Source of the DNA: Polynucleobacter sp. HIN11
Lineage (GTDB): Bacteria; Pseudomonadota; Gammaproteobacteria; Burkholderiales; Burkholderiaceae
Direction: 5' to 3'
DNA length: 64,000 nt
Assembly (NCBI RefSeq): GCF_030297675.1
Contig: NZ_AP028142.1
Location: 372,001-436,000 of the forward strand
The notes beneath the pieces are model-generated. The model saw nothing but the letters and a program-made list of their open reading frames with translations. It did no database searches and was not told the DNA's origin. Position 1 is the first letter of the stretch. The number at the start of each line of letters is the position of its first letter. Position numbers and translations under genes: made by a program. Positions 16,003-24,814 of the stretch are shown in pieces.

Positions 16003-16947
16003 ATGAGTCTTTATCAACAACTTTTACAACGTGCCGCCGAACAAAAACCTATTCGGATCGGACTAATTGGTGCCGGTAAATTTGGTTCGATGTATCTGGC
16101 ACAGATCCCTAGAACTCCTGGCGTGCAGCTGGTCGCGGTGGCAGATTTGCTGCCCGCCATTGCTAAACAGAATTTATGTAAGGTTGGCTGGGATGCAACT
16201 CAATTAGAGGCTTCATCAATTGATTCGGCGCTTCGTGAGCGGACGTGCTATGTGTCCGATGATTGGCAAGCGATTGTGCAGCACCCAGCGGTTGACGTTG
16301 TTGTGGAATGCACAGGTAATCCGATTGCAGCAGTTGAGCATTGTTTGCGGGCATTTTCAGAGGGTAAACATGTTGTGAATGTCACTGTGGAAGCAGATGC
16401 CTTTTGTGGACCCCTGTTAGCTAAAAAAGCGAGAGATGCAAACGTGATTTACTCCCTTGCTTTTGGGGATCAGCCGGCCTTAATCTGTGATCTGGTGGAT
16501 TGGGCTCGCACCTGCGGCTTCCCGGTCGTGGCAGCCGGAAGAGGTCATCAATGGTTGCCGCACTATGCGGATTCAACTCCAGAAACGGTCTGGAATTACT
16601 ACGGCTTAACTCCTGATCAGGCAAAACGGGGTGGTCTTAATCCCAAAATGTTTAATAGTTTTTTAGATGGCTCAAAACCCGCGATTGAATCCACCGCAGT
16701 CGCTAATGCTACCGGATTGGCTGTACCGAGTAACGGTCTTTTATACCCTCCAGCCAGTATTGAAGATATCCCTGTCGTAACACGACCGATTTCAGAGGGC
16801 GGACATTTGGAACAGAAGGGGATGGTCGAAGTGATCTCTTCTTTGGAAAAAGATGGTCGAAAAATTCCCTATGACATTCGCATGGGGGTTTGGGTCACGG
16901 TTGAGGCAGAGACTGATTACATTAAGAATTGCTTTGAAGAATACTAA
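16003..16947 (+). CDS. N-terminal part of the split oxidoreductase
   Basis: A 314-residue Rossmann-fold part with IGLIGAGKFGS near residue 20, VDVVVECTGNP near 105 and VNVTVEAD near 127, the pattern of homoserine-dehydrogenase-like proteins. ATG at 16003 follows the pirin stop by 9 bases. It could still fold and act without the SAF tail. Confidence 0.7.
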   Translation: MSLYQQLLQRAAEQKPIRIGLIGAGKFGSMYLAQIPRTPGVQLVAVADLLPAIAKQNLCKVGWDATQLEASSIDSALRERTCYVSDDWQAIVQHPAVDVVVECTGNPIAAVEHCLRAFSEGKHVVNVTVEADAFCGPLLAKKARDANVIYSLAFGDQPALICDLVDWARTCGFPVVAAGRGHQWLPHYADSTPETVWNYYGLTPDQAKRGGLNPKMFNSFLDGSKPAIESTAVANATGLAVPSNGLLYPPASIEDIPVVTRPISEGGHLEQKGMVEVISSLEKDGRKIPYDIRMGVWVTVEAETDYIKNCFEEY

Positions 16948-16980
16948 GCCCATACCGATCCAAGTGGACGTTATTTCACG

Positions 16981-17355
16981 TTGTATAAGCGTTGGCATTT
17001 AATCGGATTGGAGGTTGGTTTGTCAGTGGCCAGCGTTGTCCTGCGTAAAGAGGCAACTGGAGTGCCTTATTGTTGGAATGCTGATGTGATCGCAACTGCT
17101 AAGCGTGACCTAAAGCCGGGCGACCAATTGGATGGTGAGGGTGGTTATACCGTTTGGGGGAAATTACTACCGGCCAAGCAATCAAGTGCCATGGGCGGAT
17201 TACCGCTGGGCCTGGCGCATCAGATCAAAGTCACTCGGCCAGTAAAAAAAGGACAAAGTCTTTGCTGGGATGATGTGCTAATCGATAAAACCACCGATGC
17301 TTACAAAATTCGGATGGAAATGGAGCAATCGTTTAAAGGAGGGATTCTCTCTTAA
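16981..17355 (+). CDS. C-terminal SAF-domain part of the split oxidoreductase
   Basis: A 124-residue open part in the same frame as the upstream fragment. It begins at a TTG (16981) with no convincing ribosome site, so independent translation is doubtful. It contains DVIATAKRDLKPGDQLDGEGG and KVTRPVKKGQSLCWDDV, as in SAF domains. Its last 23 bases overlap the convergent membrane-protein gene. Confidence 0.5.
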   Translation: MYKRWHLIGLEVGLSVASVVLRKEATGVPYCWNADVIATAKRDLKPGDQLDGEGGYTVWGKLLPAKQSSAMGGLPLGLAHQIKVTRPVKKGQSLCWDDVLIDKTTDAYKIRMEMEQSFKGGILS

Positions 17356-17911
17356 AAAATTTCTTATAAAGATCAATTCCAAATTTACAGATGGAAACAA
17401 ATAACAGGGCTCCCAGAATATCACCAATGAGCATCGCAATCGAATTGGAGAGACTGCCACTCGGGATGTCCATTAGTACAAACCACACTTGATGTAATCC
17501 GGTACTCAAAAGGGCAAAGACTAAGACGCTAATAGCGATCATCTGCATATTAAGGTTGCTTAAATCCGGATTAATTTTGAGTTTACGAATCACGACTAGG
17601 CGGGCTAAATAAGGGCTAAATCCTGAAATGAGGCCAATGCCAAGAATACTAATCATGTCATCACCCAGATCGCGGCCAAAAGTGATTAAGGTCGAGGCAA
17701 TTGCAATTCCAAGCGCTCCAGACAGTCCAAAAATAAGAACTAAAAATAGCCTGAGTCCGGCAGGAAGGTAAATCCAGTTGACACCAGGGGCCACCTCTAA
17801 AAATGCAGTAAGCCAATCATTGACATAAAAAAGAAGGCTATAAACGAGAGCGCAAGCAATGATTGTCTTTGCAGAAAGGATTGATTCCCTTGAATAATTT
17901 GCTTGGCTCAT
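17333..17911 (-). CDS. Six-helix membrane protein, MASE1-like
   Basis: A 192-residue integral membrane protein. The NWIYLPAGLRLFLVLIFGLS segment resembles the start of MASE1-type sensory membrane domains, followed by further hydrophobic helices, but no cytoplasmic GGDEF, kinase or other output domain is attached. Function unknown; a sensor without output or a small transporter-like protein are both possible. It diverges from the MarR-like gene, with 86 bases between starts, and overlaps the end of the SAF fragment. Confidence 0.72.
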   Translation of the reverse strand: MSQANYSRESILSAKTIIACALVYSLLFYVNDWLTAFLEVAPGVNWIYLPAGLRLFLVLIFGLSGALGIAIASTLITFGRDLGDDMISILGIGLISGFSPYLARLVVIRKLKINPDLSNLNMQMIAISVLVFALLSTGLHQVWFVLMDIPSGSLSNSIAMLIGDILGALLFVSICKFGIDLYKKFFKRESLL

Positions 17912-17997
17912 GAAAAATTGATAACGATTATTGCGATTCGAGTTTGTTTGGTATATCGTTCAAATTTGCATGTTACTCGCCAATTCTAGTCAAATTC

Positions 17998-18348
17998 ATG
18001 TCACAACGCTCTCTATCGTATTTACGTTTTCTCAACTGCTTGGATACTTTGGATCGGATCAATCCCGGAAAAAAATTAGATTCCATTGAGGAGCAGTTAT
18101 TAAATCGGGTGATGTTGGCCTGGGATAGCCAGCAAACGATCTTGGTTGGAGACTTATTAACTGCCCATGAGCTTGGCTCTCAAGCAACACTTCATGGACG
18201 GATCAAAAATTTGCAGGCGATGGGTTATATCAAGTTGTCAATTGATAAAGTCGATGCTCGCAAAAAGCACATCGTCCCAACGAAATTGGCTATAAGCCAC
18301 TACGAAAAGCTCTCCATGCAGATGGAGAGTGTTCTACAAACACCTTAG
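17998..18348 (+). CDS. Small winged-helix (MarR-like) protein
   Basis: A 116-residue protein with a central winged-helix pattern: LVGDLLTAHELGSQATLHGRIKN as helix-turn-helix, then MGYIKLSIDKVDARKKHIVP as the wing. This matches MarR-type DNA-binding cores but lacks long dimerisation helices. The ATG at 17998 is favoured over an in-frame TTG-type start at 17944. It is divergent from the MASE1-like membrane gene, which is the most obvious candidate target. A hairpin follows at the stop codon. Confidence 0.72.
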   Translation: MSQRSLSYLRFLNCLDTLDRINPGKKLDSIEEQLLNRVMLAWDSQQTILVGDLLTAHELGSQATLHGRIKNLQAMGYIKLSIDKVDARKKHIVPTKLAISHYEKLSMQMESVLQTP

Positions 18349-18378
18349 GTTGGCAGCTGTTTTAAACAGTTCCAACCT
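18347..18378. terminator. Bidirectional hairpin between MarR-like gene and tmRNA
   Basis: AGGTTGG pairs with CCAACCT, and after a one-base bulge AGCTGTTT pairs with AAACAGTT (one G-T), giving a 15-bp stem. It sits exactly between the stop of the MarR-like gene and the CCA end of the leftward tmRNA. T-runs are weak on both sides. Confidence 0.6.
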
Positions 18379-18383
18379 TAAAT

Positions 18384-18742
18384 TGGTGGAGTCGGCGGGA
18401 ATCGAACCCGCGTCCGCAAACACGCTACAACAAGTTCTACATACTTAGTCTAATTATTTAATTTAACTAAGGCAACGCGAATCGACACGCTTTGCATTAG
18501 CGATTCACTTAGTTTTCGTATCAACTCTCGTGACGCGGGCTGATCTTATCTCTTGTATATGACCCTGATGTAGCTTGCGCTACCTGACCCAAGAGAGAAT
18601 CAGTTCAGGGGCAGCCGCAATTAAGCGGCTAGTGCGTAACGTTCGTCGTTAGCAGTTATTGCATTCCCATTGATTTACGAGATAACGGGTCCTCGGTATG
18701 CCCTTGATGCTTTGTAATCCACGTCGAAACCATGTCGACCCC
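18384..18742 (-). ncRNA. ssrA: Transfer-messenger RNA (tmRNA)
   Basis: A 359-base RNA that rescues stalled ribosomes. Its 5' end GGGGTCG pairs with CGACTCC before the terminal ACCA, with the expected G-U at the third pair. The T-arm reads GGGTTCGATTCCCGCC. The tag reading frame (18621-18653, minus strand) is GCT AAC GAC GAA CGT TAC GCA CTA GCC GCT TAA and encodes ANDERYALAA, a tag of the Burkholderiales type. Inverted repeats between the tag and the 3' half are consistent with pseudoknots. Confidence 0.97.
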
Positions 18743-18798
18743 GAATTATTTTCACACTAGGACCATTATTTTAAGCCTTTGTGGAGTAAATTGCACAT

Positions 18799-19467
18799 CT
18801 AATTGGCAAACAGAATTTGGCGCAGATCCTGTGGGCGATGAATCAGGTAATCTGCACCCCAGGCGTGCGGGGGTTCTTCGCATCCGCAATAGCCGTAGAG
18901 AGCTGCTGCTGTTTGCATCCCAGCGGCTTTACCAGACACAATATCGCGAATATCATCGCCGATATAGATGGCTCTGCGGGGATCGACCTTGGCTAAGCGA
19001 GCGGCGTGCAAAATAGGTTCTGGATGGGGCTTGGAGTGGGGCGTGGTATCGCCCGAGACTACGCAATGGGCTCTTTTCAGTAAACCCATTTGCTCGGTGA
19101 GCGGTTGTGTAAATCGTTGCTGTTTATTGGTGACAATCCCCCACGGAATCTTTTGCTCATCAAGTTCTTGCAAAAGCACTTCCATACCCTCGTAAAGTTT
19201 ACTGTGGACCAAGAGCGCTTCTTCATAAAAGCTCAAGAAGCGATCACGCAAGGCGATGAACTCGGGATGATCGGGATTAATTCCAAAACTTTTCTGGATT
19301 AGCCCTCGCGCTCCTGCGGATGCCATGGGCCGAAGGGTCTCATAGGCCATGGGCGCACGTTGATTTGCAAGCAGTAGACGATTGGCTGCGGCAACCAAAT
19401 CTGGTGCAGTATCGGCAAGCGTGCCATCCAGATCAAAAAATACCCCTTCAAATACTGGAGTGCCCAT
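18799..19467 (-). CDS. gph: Phosphoglycolate phosphatase
   Basis: HAD-superfamily phosphatase of 222 residues that removes phosphate from 2-phosphoglycolate formed during DNA repair or oxygenation. The nucleophile motif FDLDGTLADT is at residues 11-20 (D12, D14), the Ser/Thr motif is VTNKQQ and the acidic motif is YIGDDIRD. It overlaps the stop of ubiG by one base (TAATG). The ubiG-gph pair is standard in betaproteobacteria, which supports the specific name over a generic HAD. Confidence 0.9.
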   Translation of the reverse strand: MGTPVFEGVFFDLDGTLADTAPDLVAAANRLLLANQRAPMAYETLRPMASAGARGLIQKSFGINPDHPEFIALRDRFLSFYEEALLVHSKLYEGMEVLLQELDEQKIPWGIVTNKQQRFTQPLTEQMGLLKRAHCVVSGDTTPHSKPHPEPILHAARLAKVDPRRAIYIGDDIRDIVSGKAAGMQTAAALYGYCGCEEPPHAWGADYLIHRPQDLRQILFAN

Positions 19468-20177
19468 TATTGAGACTTGCGGGTTGCCATCATGTAATTC
19501 ACATCCGTATCGCTACCTAAGCGATAAATTTGTGTGATGGGGTTATAGGTCATACCCTTGAGTTGCAATACTTCTAAGCCGGCAGCACGAGTAAATTGTG
19601 CCAGCTCAGATGGTTTAATAAATTTCTCATACTGATGCGTACCCTTTGGTAGGAGTTGCAAAATATACTCCGCACCAATGATCGCAAATAAGTAGGATTT
19701 TGGATTGCGATTGAGGGTGGAAAAGAAGAGATACCCACCGGGTTTACAAAGGTTTGCACACGCCTGAACCACCGAGGCTGGATCGGGAACGTGCTCTAGC
19801 ATTTCCATGCAGGTGACCACATCATAGGAATGACGCTCTTCTTTTGCTAAATCCTCCGCTGAAATTGAGCGGTATTGGACCGTCGTTCCACTTTCGAGTT
19901 GGTGCAATTCAGCAACTTTGAGCGCTTTGGTCGATAAATCGATACCAGTTACTGTTGCCCCTGACTTGGAGAGCGATTCAGCAAGAATGCCGCCGCCACA
20001 TCCGACGTCAAGCACTTGTTTACCTTCTAAACTGGTGATCGATTTAATCCAGTCAAGTCGTAAGGGGTTAATGGCATGCAAAGGTTTGAATTCACTGGTC
20101 GGATCCCACCAGCGATGCGCTAGCGCACTAAATTTATCAATCTCACCTTGGTCAACATTACGCATCGAAAATACCAT
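19467..20177 (-). CDS. ubiG: Ubiquinone biosynthesis O-methyltransferase
   Basis: SAM-dependent enzyme for both O-methylations in ubiquinone synthesis. The N-terminus has the UbiG-specific KFSALAHRWWDPTSEFKPLH and NPLRLDWI, followed by the SAM motif VLDVGCGGGILAE (about 55-67) and EMLEHVPDP. The protein has 236 residues with ATG at 20177; an in-frame ATG at 20165 is an alternative start. Translationally coupled to gph downstream. Confidence 0.96.
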   Translation of the reverse strand: MVFSMRNVDQGEIDKFSALAHRWWDPTSEFKPLHAINPLRLDWIKSITSLEGKQVLDVGCGGGILAESLSKSGATVTGIDLSTKALKVAELHQLESGTTVQYRSISAEDLAKEERHSYDVVTCMEMLEHVPDPASVVQACANLCKPGGYLFFSTLNRNPKSYLFAIIGAEYILQLLPKGTHQYEKFIKPSELAQFTRAAGLEVLQLKGMTYNPITQIYRLGSDTDVNYMMATRKSQ

Positions 20178-20210
20178 TTAAAGGAATAAATAAGACTATA
20201 CAAAAAAAGC

Positions 20211-20239
20211 AATAAAAAAGCCCGGCAAGCCGGGCTTTT
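20211..20239 (-). terminator. Intrinsic terminator of the OmpA-like gene
   Basis: An 11-bp perfect stem (AAAAGCCCGGC / GCCGGGCTTTT) with a two-base centre is followed on the minus strand by T-rich sequence (TTTTTATTGC). It lies 19 bases after the stop of the OmpA-like gene and separates it from ubiG. Confidence 0.9.
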
Positions 20240-20257
20240 AAAGTCCTGGGGACCGGA

Positions 20258-20863
20258 TTACTTCACGGGCTGTGTACCAACAACTTCAATCACAGCGCGA
20301 CGGTTCTTGGCACGGCCTTCAGCAGTTGCATTGCTGGCAACTGGATCAGCCTTACCTTTACTTTCGGTGTAGACGCGAGTTGCATCAACCTCTCCGGCAT
20401 TGGTCAAAAATGCTTTAACAGCATTGGCGCGACGCTGACCGAGGGCAATGTTATACGCATCGGTACCAACGCTGTCGGTATAACCAACAATAATGACCAC
20501 CTCAAGCTTCATCTTTTTGATGTCTTGAGCGAGCTTGTTCAGGGTTGCAACACCTTCAGCTTTGAGAGTTGACTTATCAAAGTCAAACAAAGTATCCGCT
20601 TGTAGAGTAATTTTCTTTTGGGTCACTTTGCTTGCAGCGGCAGCAGGGGCAGCAGCAGGCTTTGGTGCGAGCCAGCCATCGCAATTTGGAGCGGCGGTTG
20701 CTGGGGTCCAGCTAGCATCACGCCAGCAAAGCGTGCCGTCACCGTTTCTCCATGGTGTGCCGGTAGAGTTTACCCAGTTATCAACATTCTTTGGCTGGGC
20801 CATGACTGAACCGGCAGAAATCGTAATCACTGCAGCAAGCATCAGTTTTAGGGTTTTGTTCAT
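20258..20863 (-). CDS. OmpA-family outer membrane protein
   Basis: A 201-residue envelope protein. A signal peptide ends at VMA|QP near residue 22. A short region with a conserved NGDGTLCWRDASWTPATA stretch and a Pro/Ala linker precedes a C-terminal OmpA peptidoglycan-binding domain (TLFDFDKSTLKAEG, GYTDSVGTDAYNIALGQRRA, NRRAVIEV). No transmembrane beta-barrel precedes the OmpA domain, so it is a small OmpA/Pal-like periplasmic anchor rather than full OmpA. GAGG lies nine bases before the ATG. It is divergent from gyrA, with 146 bases between starts. Confidence 0.93.
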   Translation of the reverse strand: MNKTLKLMLAAVITISAGSVMAQPKNVDNWVNSTGTPWRNGDGTLCWRDASWTPATAAPNCDGWLAPKPAAAPAAAASKVTQKKITLQADTLFDFDKSTLKAEGVATLNKLAQDIKKMKLEVVIIVGYTDSVGTDAYNIALGQRRANAVKAFLTNAGEVDATRVYTESKGKADPVASNATAEGRAKNRRAVIEVVGTQPVK

Positions 20864-21009
20864 TTTTTATCCTCAAAAAACATTTAATAAATTAATGCAA
20901 CCGAATCGCCTAAAAGCCCAAAAAAGCCTAAAGCGCTACAACATAAATAGGTACTAACTATCGGAATATTAGCACAGGTTGTGTGTCTGTGAAATGATAT
21001 TATTTCGAG

Positions 21010-23691
21010 ATGGAACAAGCCGCTAAAGAAACTCTCCCAATATCCCTAGAAGACGAAATGCGGCGGTCCTATTTGGACTACGCCATGAGCGTAATCGTCG
21101 GCCGAGCCTTGCCAGACGTAAGGGATGGGTTAAAACCCGTACACCGCCGGGTTTTATACGCCATGTATGAATTAAACAATGATTGGAATCGGGCTTTTAA
21201 GAAGTCCGCCCGTATCGTGGGTGACGTAATTGGTAAATACCATCCCCATGGCGACACAGCGGTTTATGACACGATCGTCCGCATGGCACAGGATTTCTCG
21301 TTGCGCTATATGTTGGTCGATGGACAGGGTAACTTCGGCTCGGTCGATGGCGATAATGCCGCGGCGATGCGTTACACCGAAATTCGTCTTCGTAAGATCG
21401 CCCATGAGCTATTGGCGGATCTGGATAAAGAAACCGTTGATTTTGGTCCTAACTATGACGGTAGCGAAAAAGAACCCCTCATCCTGCCTGCAAAAGTTCC
21501 TAACTTATTAATTAACGGCTCCTCGGGTATTGCGGTGGGGATGGCCACCAATATTCCGCCCCACAATTTGGATGAGGTGATCCGAGCCTGTCTACATGTT
21601 TTACATCAGCCAGATTGCACAATCGATGAACTCATTGAGATTATTCCGGCGCCCGATTTCCCAACTGCCGGAATAATTTATGGCGTTCAGGGGGTTCGTG
21701 AAGGGTATCGCACTGGGCGCGGCCGAGTTGTGATGCGCGCCAAGACTCATTTTGAGGATATGGACAAGGGGCAGCGTCAAGCCATTATTGTGGACGAGTT
21801 GCCCTATCAGGTGAACAAGAAAAATCTGCTTGAGCGCATCGCCGAGTTAGTCAATGAGAAGAAAATTGAGGGTATCTCGGATTTGCGCGATGAATCTGAC
21901 AAGTCGGGAATGCGAGTTGTGATAGAACTCAAGCGTGGCGAAGTGCCCGAGGTCGTTCTTAACAATTTATATAAGAGTACCCAGCTTCAAGATAACTTCG
22001 GTATGAATATGGTGGCCTTGGTCGATAACCAGCCAAGGCTCCTTAACCTCAAGCAAATGCTCGAGTATTTCTTGGCACATCGCCGTGAGGTGATTACCCG
22101 GCGCACCATTTTTGAGTTACGCAAAGCCCGCGAACGGGGTCATGTGCTTGAGGGCTTAGCTGTTGCCCTTGCCAATATCGATCGATTCATTGCCATCATC
22201 AAGGCGGCCGCTAATCCAGTAGTTGCCAAACAGGAGTTAATGGCTCAGGCTTGGGACTCTTCGTTGGTGCGTGAGATGCTGGCCCGTGCTGAGGGCGAGG
22301 CTCCCGGTGGCCGCAATGCATTCCGGCCCGAGGGCCTCTTGCCAGAATATGGCATGCAAGATAGCGGACTATATCGCTTGTCGGATGATCAAGCTCAAGA
22401 AATTCTCCAAATGCGTCTGCAGCGCTTAACCGGTCTTGAGCAAGACAAGATCGTGAATGAGTACAAAGAGGTGATGGATCAAATTGCTGATCTATTGGAT
22501 CTACTTGCAAAGCCTGAGCGAGTCACCAAAGTCATTGAGGCTGAGCTACTTGAGGTGAAGGCAGAGTTTGGTTCAGAAGGTAGCGACTCGGGTCGTCGTT
22601 CTTATATTGAAATGAACGCCACAGAGCTGTTTACTGAAGATCTAATTACCCCAACTGATATGGTAGTAACACTCTCTCACGCTGGGTACATGAAGAGTCA
22701 GCCTTTAAGCGAATACCGAGCGCAAAAGCGTGGGGGTCGAGGTAAGCAAGCTGCGGCTACTAAAGATGAGGACTGGATCGACACTCTGTTTGTCGCCAAT
22801 ACCCACGATACGATTTTGTGTTTCTCTGACCGTGGTCGGATGTATTGGTTAAAAGTTTGGGAGGTTCCCCAAGGAAGTCGGACTTCACGCGGCAAGCCAA
22901 TTGTTAATATGTTCCCATTAGTTGAGGGCGAAAAGATTACTGTGATTCTGCCGATTCAGGGCTATGAAGAGGATCACTATGTGTTTATGGCAACTCGCCG
23001 AGGAACCGTGAAGAAAACTCGCTTATCGGATTTCTCGAATCCTCGTAAAGCTGGAATCATTGCGGTTGACCTAGATGAAGGTGATTTTTTAGTTGGAGCG
23101 GCCATCACTGATGGTAAGCATGATGTGATGTTGTTCTCAGATGCAGGCAAGGCTGTTCGTTTTGATGAGAACGATGTGCGTCCAATGGGCCGCACCGCCC
23201 GCGGTGTCCGCGGTATGAACCTCTCAGATGGGCAAGAGGTGATTGCGATGCTAGTTGCCCCTGCTGAAGTTGCAGAGGGGTCTGTAGCAGCGGTTGAAGA
23301 TGCCGCAGCACCAAACAGTGTGTTAACGGCGACCGAGAATGGTTACGGTAAGCGCACCCCGATTGCTGAGTACACTCGTCATGGTCGCGGAACGAAAGGC
23401 ATGATTGCAATTCAGACGAGCGAGCGCAATGGCAAAGTGGTTGCTGCTGCTCTGGTTTCCCCAGAAGACCAAATTATGTTGATTACTACTGGTGGAGTAC
23501 TTGTTCGTACGCGGGTATCTGAGATTCGGGAGATGGGTCGTGCCACACAGGGCGTCACTCTGATTAACGTCGATGCGGGAACCCATTTGTCTGGATTGCA
23601 GCGCATCGCAGAGAGTGATTCGGATGAGGATGGCGACGACATGGCTGATGAGCAGGGCAATACCGAATCCGACACCGCATCTGATGCCTAA
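21010..23691 (+). CDS. gyrA: DNA gyrase subunit A
   Basis: Breakage-reunion subunit of gyrase, 893 residues. The N-terminal signature RRSYLDYAMSVIVGRALPDV, the catalytic tyrosine region AAAMRYTEIRL and the GyrA box RAQKRGGRGKQ of the DNA-wrapping domain are all present. The quinolone-determining segment reads HPHGDTAVYDT, with Thr where E. coli has Ser83 and the wild-type Asp87 retained; Thr is natural in several species. An Ala/Glu-rich loop near residue 755-775 sits between C-terminal blades, and the tail is acidic (DSDEDGDDMADE). There is no strong ribosome site before the ATG. Confidence 0.98.
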   Translation: MEQAAKETLPISLEDEMRRSYLDYAMSVIVGRALPDVRDGLKPVHRRVLYAMYELNNDWNRAFKKSARIVGDVIGKYHPHGDTAVYDTIVRMAQDFSLRYMLVDGQGNFGSVDGDNAAAMRYTEIRLRKIAHELLADLDKETVDFGPNYDGSEKEPLILPAKVPNLLINGSSGIAVGMATNIPPHNLDEVIRACLHVLHQPDCTIDELIEIIPAPDFPTAGIIYGVQGVREGYRTGRGRVVMRAKTHFEDMDKGQRQAIIVDELPYQVNKKNLLERIAELVNEKKIEGISDLRDESDKSGMRVVIELKRGEVPEVVLNNLYKSTQLQDNFGMNMVALVDNQPRLLNLKQMLEYFLAHRREVITRRTIFELRKARERGHVLEGLAVALANIDRFIAIIKAAANPVVAKQELMAQAWDSSLVREMLARAEGEAPGGRNAFRPEGLLPEYGMQDSGLYRLSDDQAQEILQMRLQRLTGLEQDKIVNEYKEVMDQIADLLDLLAKPERVTKVIEAELLEVKAEFGSEGSDSGRRSYIEMNATELFTEDLITPTDMVVTLSHAGYMKSQPLSEYRAQKRGGRGKQAAATKDEDWIDTLFVANTHDTILCFSDRGRMYWLKVWEVPQGSRTSRGKPIVNMFPLVEGEKITVILPIQGYEEDHYVFMATRRGTVKKTRLSDFSNPRKAGIIAVDLDEGDFLVGAAITDGKHDVMLFSDAGKAVRFDENDVRPMGRTARGVRGMNLSDGQEVIAMLVAPAEVAEGSVAAVEDAAAPNSVLTATENGYGKRTPIAEYTRHGRGTKGMIAIQTSERNGKVVAAALVSPEDQIMLITTGGVLVRTRVSEIREMGRATQGVTLINVDAGTHLSGLQRIAESDSDEDGDDMADEQGNTESDTASDA

Positions 23692-23719
23692 GCAAAGCTT
23701 CGACTAACCGGACTTCATA

Positions 23720-24814
23720 ATGAGTTTTGACCGCCGCATTTATAACTTCGCAGCGGGCCCAGCAACCTTGCCTGAAGAGGTTTTGGAGCAAGCTCGCGAT
23801 GAACTCTTGAATTGGCAGGGCCTCGGCACCAGCGTGATGGAAATTAGTCACCGCAGCAAGGAGTTTATGGCGGTTTATGAAAAAACCTTAGCCGATCTTC
23901 GCGAGCTTATGCGCATTCCAAACGATTACGAAATCTTGCTCTTACAAGGTGGGGGAATTGGTCAAAATGCGGCGATTCCGATGAATCTAATGCCCTTAGC
24001 CAAGAAACCCAAGGCAGATTTTGTGGTGACCGGGATCTGGTCGGAGAAATCCTTCAAAGAAGCGCAAAAATATGGGGAGGCTCACATTGCTGCGAGTTCG
24101 CAAGCGCAAGGATTTCAGTCGATTCCAGATCAAAGTACATGGACCTTATCCGAAGATGCGGCCTATGTGCATATCTGTGCTAACGAGACGATTGGTGGCG
24201 TTGAATTTGCTGAGTTTCCAAAGCTTGGTAAGACCCCATTGATTGCTGATATCTCGAGCAATATTCTTTCAAAAGCCATGAATGTCAGCGAGTGTGGCGT
24301 ACTTTTCGCCGGTGCTCAGAAGAATATTGGCCCTGCAGGAGTCACTATTGTGATTGTGCGCAAGGACTTGATGGGGTATGCGATGCCCATTACTCCTTCA
24401 ATCTGGGATTGGGCAAAGGAGGCAGCCAATCAATCGATGTTCAATACTCCACCCACTTTCCCAATTTATGTTTCGGGCTTAGTATTTGAATGGATCAAGC
24501 GGCAAGGTGGGGTAGAAGAGATGGAGCGCCGTAGTCAATTGAAATCAAGCATGCTCTACGAGTTGATTGATGGAAGCTCCTTATATGAAAATCGCGTAGA
24601 CCCAAAGTGTCGCTCGAGAACAAACATCACATTTTTTCTGAAAGACGAAGGTTTAAATGCAGAGTTTTTGGAGCAATCCAGTGCTGCAGGTTTGGCAGCC
24701 CTACGTGGCCATAAGGCCGCAGGAGGGATGCGCGCTAGTATCTACAACGCGATGCCGATTACTGGCGTTGAGACTTTGGTGGAGTTCATGCGTGAGTTTG
24801 AAAGGCGTGCCTAA
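23720..24814 (+). CDS. serC: Phosphoserine aminotransferase
   Basis: PLP enzyme making 3-phosphoserine (serine) and 4-phosphohydroxythreonine (pyridoxal). The 364-residue protein starts RRIYNFAAGPATLPEEVL and carries the PLP lysine in FAGAQKNIGPAG. The conserved SHRSKEF, LLLQGGG and RASIYNA elements are present. It ends one base into pheA (TAATG). Location downstream of gyrA and upstream of the aromatic amino acid genes is the usual betaproteobacterial order. Confidence 0.97.
   Translation: MSFDRRIYNFAAGPATLPEEVLEQARDELLNWQGLGTSVMEISHRSKEFMAVYEKTLADLRELMRIPNDYEILLLQGGGIGQNAAIPMNLMPLAKKPKADFVVTGIWSEKSFKEAQKYGEAHIAASSQAQGFQSIPDQSTWTLSEDAAYVHICANETIGGVEFAEFPKLGKTPLIADISSNILSKAMNVSECGVLFAGAQKNIGPAGVTIVIVRKDLMGYAMPITPSIWDWAKEAANQSMFNTPPTFPIYVSGLVFEWIKRQGGVEEMERRSQLKSSMLYELIDGSSLYENRVDPKCRSRTNITFFLKDEGLNAEFLEQSSAAGLAALRGHKAAGGMRASIYNAMPITGVETLVEFMREFERRA

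Larger units (their letters stand above)
16003..17355 (+). pseudogene. NAD(P)-dependent oxidoreductase with C-terminal SAF domain, interrupted by an in-frame stop
   Basis: Codons 1-314 encode a homoserine-dehydrogenase/Gfo-Idh-like Rossmann enzyme (IGLIGAGKFGSMYLAQI). Codon 315 is TAA at 16945-16947. The same frame then continues without another stop for 135 codons as AHTDPSGRYFTLYKRWHL and a SAF-type domain (LKPGDQLDGEGG). From memory, relatives are one chain of about 430-450 residues with sequence running straight through this junction. One base change (for example AAA, CAA or GAA to TAA) explains the break. Either it is a nonsense mutation, a sequencing error or a read-through site. The two open parts are listed separately. 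Confidence 0.75.

Noticed and set aside
20998..21012. TATTAT just before gyrA as a -10 giving a leaderless gyrA mRNA
   Set aside because: No matching -35 lies 16-18 bases upstream (sequence there is CAGGTT), so the promoter assignment is too weak to list.
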